This document shows positions 60,119 to 64,000 of a DNA stretch of 64,000 bases, in pieces (within the stretch, counting starts at the first letter, position 1; each line of letters opens with the position of its first letter). The DNA is from Certhia americana (lineage: Eukaryota; Chordata; Aves; Passeriformes; Certhiidae): contig CM031878.1 in the NCBI GenBank assembly GCA_018697195.1, forward strand, positions 67,511,331 through 67,575,330. The letters run 5' to 3'. The notes below the pieces were generated by a model that saw nothing but the letters and a program-made list of their open reading frames with translations, did not search any database and was not told the origin of the DNA. Position numbers and translations under genes: made by a program.

Positions 60119-60206
60119 TTGGTAAGGCTCACAGTATGCAGTGTGTCTTGTGTGAGTCTACACGGGGCCACAGAAGACACACTGTATACTGTGGTCTTTG
60201 GTACCA
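60119..60206. ncRNA. Candidate microRNA-precursor-like hairpin
   Basis: Twenty-base arms at 60,130-60,149 and 60,174-60,193 are reverse complements except for one position (a G-U pair on the plus strand). They enclose a 24-base loop. After a small internal loop the stem extends further (ttggta near 60,119 with taccaa near 60,203). Arm length, loop size and overall length near 88 nt fit a pre-miRNA. I recognise no known microRNA in it. An inverted duplication left by a small DNA transposon is the main alternative. Strand of transcription is unknown. Confidence 0.4.
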
Positions 60207-62299
60207 AAATGGAGTAAATGTGCTGACGAGTACCTGTGCAATGTGTTACATGCTCACGGAGAGGTGTGCTGACACCATATTACTAATACCCCAGAAGTTT
60301 CATTACCTCTTTCCTTTTGTCCTGCTGGGTGTGACAGCATGAGTGTAGCACAGTCTCGTTCACCCAACTCTTTCAGCATGGAGCCACAAGGAACAGCCCT
60401 GGCACACTTCACCGTTTGTGATAGGTGCTCCAGCTAGCTTTCAGCCCAGCTTACTTCATCTGCCCCATGCACTGCCCTGTCCAAAGGGGAGTTCAATCAA
60501 TACAGTAATCCAGGCTACCTTAAACAAAAACCAGGAACTGATAGTCAGGTAAGACTTCCAGTAAACAACTCGGAAGAAAAATATTACTTAGATATGGGTA
60601 TCTATAAAGTAATTTCAAATGTTTAAAAATAAATAAATGACTAAATTCTTAATCCAGGCACAGAACAAGACTCAACGGCCAGAACTGCTTTTCACTCCTT
60701 ACAAAATTGCACCATTCACTGTGTTCTGGCCCTAGTTATCTTCCATAGACTATTTTGGACCTTGGTTCTATCTATTTTGAGCATACTTCAGGTATGCTGA
60801 GTAACTTTAACACCATTTTTGAACATTCCTGCTTCAGTCAGGAGTATCATCAATACCAGCTCAGATCAGGTATGGCTTTATCTAGTTGGGTCTTGTACCC
60901 TCTGAAGACAGAATCTATAGCCTCTCCAGGAAACTTCTTCCAATGCTACACCACCTTTTTTCTCCAGTTGTTTTGGATTTTTTCTAGTGTGGATCTCACA
61001 AGCTGGCTTCGCTCTGATTTGTGGATGACTCATGTGTATTCTAGAAACTAGAATTTCTTTCCCTGTTTCAATGTCTTGACAAATGTATATTAGTTTGTTC
61101 CTCTTACTGTCAGAGCTCCTATTTCTATAGTATCTAACGTAAGACTGCTTTACTATCACATTTCAGCTATAAGGATTTAGCAGGTCTTTCAACACTTAAT
61201 GGCTTCCAGGACATTTGCATAGCTTTCACAGAATCCTACTAATACAGAATATTATAAAGAAAACTGAGAACAAGACATATATAATGACCTATTAGGGAAA
61301 AGTACTTGTATTCAGGTACTACTGAGGCTGTATCTCTTAATACATTTTTACACCTTCTTTTGCAAAGAAGAATTCTCAACTGAAGAGAAATGTGCTCAAA
61401 GTACACAGAATGCTTGTAACCGCTTTACGCATTTTCTACTTTGTTTCTTTACTAGGAAGTTTCCTCACATTCAGGCATGCTGATACTAGCCAGCTAAACT
61501 GAAAAATACTTCATGAACAGCCACAATGACTGTACTGCAATAAACGTTGTTGATTAAGCCAATCTCTAACGCTGTCTATTTTCAGCTAGATTGTCTCGCT
61601 CATCATTCAACAGCAATATTCTAGCCATGAATCTCTAGGCATGGGTAGCAGTTCCACTGCTTGTCATACTGACCTTTCAAGTGTGTATCATTAGGCTCCT
61701 TTTCTTTTCATGTCCTTCAAGATATGAGTCATAACTATTCTGATAAATTGAAGAAACAAATTGGAAAAAAAAAAAAAACAGCGCAAAATGCACAAAGGAT
61801 ATGTAGACAGTCCTACTTAGTTAAGTCTTAAAATTTGCTGCCAATGTACTAGAGAACAACATATCAGCTTATGTTTATGTTTTTAAGTCATAGTGCTTGA
61901 ATACTAAACCTGATCCAGCTTCACCCTGTTGTGAAACACAAAAAAACAACCGCAAAATATCACTAGTGGTACTGTGTATAGGACAGATAAAGTAATCTTT
62001 TAAATTCCTCTCTATACAACTTTCATAAAACTACTGGTATTATGTCCAGTCTGGGGGATTATGCTTCAGAAAATACCTGAACCTACCAGAAGCAGTTAGT
62101 AGTAAAAAAAACCAAAAAAACCCCCAAAAAAGTCCAAACCTACAATTTATATGTTTTATCTGAGACTAAAGATAAGATGAAAACAAAAAGAAATAAGAGA
62201 CAGGTTTTCACTGTTTTTCATATTGAATAAATTAAGAAGTAATGGCTTTAGATTTAGATTTCAGCAACAAGGATTCAAAACTATGTTGCGGACTGAGGA
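60207..62299. other. Unique AT-rich DNA, no gene seen
   Basis: There is an A run at about 61,764-61,779 and an A/C-rich run at 62,104-62,133. Open frames are short and without family features. Confidence 0.4.
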
Positions 62300-62485
62300 C
62301 ATTTGCTGGATGACAGCAAACACTGGAACTGAAGGTCTGCACACACTGATGACTCTTAAGAACAACTTAGACAGGAGTCCTGCCAGGAGTGACACAGGAA
62401 CAGGAGGCCTTAACTTAGGACAGGAAGTGAACACAGTGACTCAGTCTCTCTCCCCATTCTGCTTTTCTGTGATTCCATATGTATC
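62300..62485 (+). mobile_element. Ancient CR1 LINE 3'-end fragment, sense
   Basis: A weak but ordered match: gactcttaagaacaacttag, acaggagtcctgcc, then tctctccccattctgctttt and ctgtgattccatatg resembling the tail. It is strongly decayed. Confidence 0.45.
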
Positions 62486-64000
62486 TTAAATCTTCTTACT
62501 TTGCAATGGAAGTTTTTCCTACTGTTCCATCTCTAACTTTTTATTCTTTGCTGTGTTGAAGGTCCTAATTACTGAAAACCCTAAATCCCCTCTAAGGTTT
62601 AAGGTACTCCTCAGAGCAGGAGCCTGTGAATTTTTTGTCTATACAGCATCATCAGTACTGCAGGCATTAAAAAGTAATCAGTAACTTTATAATATATTGC
62701 CTTGTCTTTCTCTTGCCAGTCTGCTCTTCAGCAGTTAGAGAAAAACACAGCCCAGATTTTCTCACAATCAGTCTCAGTTGGAGACAGTTTGATCTTGAAA
62801 TACTTACTTTGCTGTACCTCTATATATGAGCAATTATCACAGTACAGTAAAAGGTCCTTTATGCTTTTTTTCTTTGAATATAAGATTTGTTCATATAAAA
62901 AGCATATGGTTTTCAAGTATACTCCACTCACATGAGCAGCTGAACATTTGCTTGTTTAATATAAGGCATTCCTTCCAAAATATTACTGAGAATCCTGGCA
63001 TTTAGAGCTTTTATCACTCAGGAGTGTCCCCTCTCACTCTGGAATTGCTCCACCATGTACAGTTTGACAGAGCTTGGCCACAGTTTCTTTTTCAAATCCT
63101 CCAAAACACCCACAAGCTGTAGTCCTGGTTCACTGCTCATTACTTCCACTGTCATAATCAGATAACAGCAAACTGGACTAAGGACACGTGTATCGGCAAT
63201 CTGCCAGAACCAAGTATCTGACAAGAGTTAAGATATTGTGATATGAAAGAAATTACTAAGCAAGAATTCATTTTTTAGTGTCGAGGCTTTCGGCATCAAT
63301 TTATTTGAATGTAAGTTTTTTCTGCACTAAACGACTAGACAGATTAATTTGAATCAGAGAGCTGTGCACACCTTGAGAATGGAGCCAGATGAAACTACAC
63401 GAAAGACTGAGCTCCAGGACCAAGCAACTCCTTTCTAGTTCTTGTACCATTCAGGTAAAGACAGGAACCTCTGGCAATGAATGAACAAAACAGTCAGTGG
63501 TAGCGTTTATCTCCTAAACAGGTGGTTAAAGCTGACAGACTGAAAATCTAAGCACTCAAAAGAAAGCAAATTTTACTTATTCAAATATCTAAAAGTCAGA
63601 TTCTCACCTACTAAAACCAACACTTCTGCTGAACTGCATATAGTTACACAGGAATTATTCGAGTTGGCCTCAAAATTAGGACTAAACTAGCAAATACATT
63701 TTTAGTGCAGTGAAAAGCCTCAAAAAAAAAAAAAAAGATAGGCAAAATCATCTTTTCCTACTGATTCCAGTCCTCCTTTGCATGCCTTGTTAGTGCACAC
63801 TTACTCAAAAACAATCCCCAGGGTACCTAAAACCTGACACAGGTTGATGCACCCAAGAAAAGGGCCTGAACAGATAAATGATGCCTACCCCAGCCCATTC
63901 AGTTCCAGCTCTACTCATAGTCCAGGCAGCTGAAATGGCTCCTATTGTGTTATGGCTGGATAAATGAGATGTTGTTATATTGCTGCAGGTTGTGCCTGGT
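62486..64000. other. Unique AT-rich DNA, no gene seen
   Basis: There is an A run at about 63,721-63,735. Nothing else is recognised; the window ends in featureless sequence. Confidence 0.4.

Noticed and set aside
1..64000. CRISPR arrays, operons, tRNA or rRNA genes
   Set aside because: None seen. The direct repeats present are two-copy duplications or transposons, and the sequence is vertebrate nuclear DNA.

Overview
This window looks like bird nuclear DNA, most likely from a songbird or another neognath. It is AT-rich and gene-poor, with runs of A/T and no compact gene array. It is littered with CR1 LINE fragments (many carrying the typical 8-bp 3' tail related to ATTCTATG) and with ERVK-type and ERVL-type LTRs. 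That mix is characteristic of avian genomes. No complete cellular gene can be demonstrated. The stretch is best read as intergenic or deep intronic sequence with two weak candidate exons.

Layout. 1-2.4 kb: single-copy AT-rich DNA with one possible regulatory block. 2.4-5.35 kb: two CR1 segments head to head, the right one split by a probable solo LTR. 5.35-5.52 kb: an open antisense reading frame that looks like a piece of a real exon. 5.5-19.3 kb: mostly unique DNA with small CR1 relics (10.1, 11.1, 11.7 kb), microsatellites and three short hairpins (14.5-15.7 kb). 19.3-31 kb: a retroelement cluster. It holds a solo LTR with perfect 6-bp target duplications (19,346-19,998), an ancient CR1, a 1.1 kb ERVL-type LTR, a solo LTR with an internal TG-rich microsatellite (22,418-23,094), another LTR near 25.6-26.2 kb, and a nearly full-length minus-strand CR1 (26.2-31.0 kb) interrupted by a solo LTR (27,880-28,513).

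33.6-38.8 kb: a minus-strand ERVK (betaretrovirus-like) provirus. It has a 5' LTR, a decayed tRNA-Lys primer-binding site, and gag capsid and nucleocapsid remains. These are followed by a dUTPase, protease and reverse transcriptase with YIDD, then a truncated RNase H fused directly to a truncated 3' LTR. Integrase, env and part of U3 are deleted, and every frame is broken. 39.1-40.0 kb: a relatively GC-rich block of unknown nature. 43.0-43.6 kb: an ERVL solo LTR with 5-bp duplications. 44-64 kb: mostly unique AT-rich DNA with CR1 scraps, one good CTCF-like site (44.95 kb), a possible conserved non-coding block (47.6-48.0 kb), a candidate first exon (55.47-55.60 kb) and a 20-bp-stem hairpin (60.1 kb).

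Nothing here is a recognisable new multi-gene system. The most worthwhile leads are the two candidate exons, the 60.1 kb and 14.55 kb hairpins, the head-to-head CR1 pair, and the recombined ERVK. All family assignments are from reading the sequence and from memory of the families; no database search was run.
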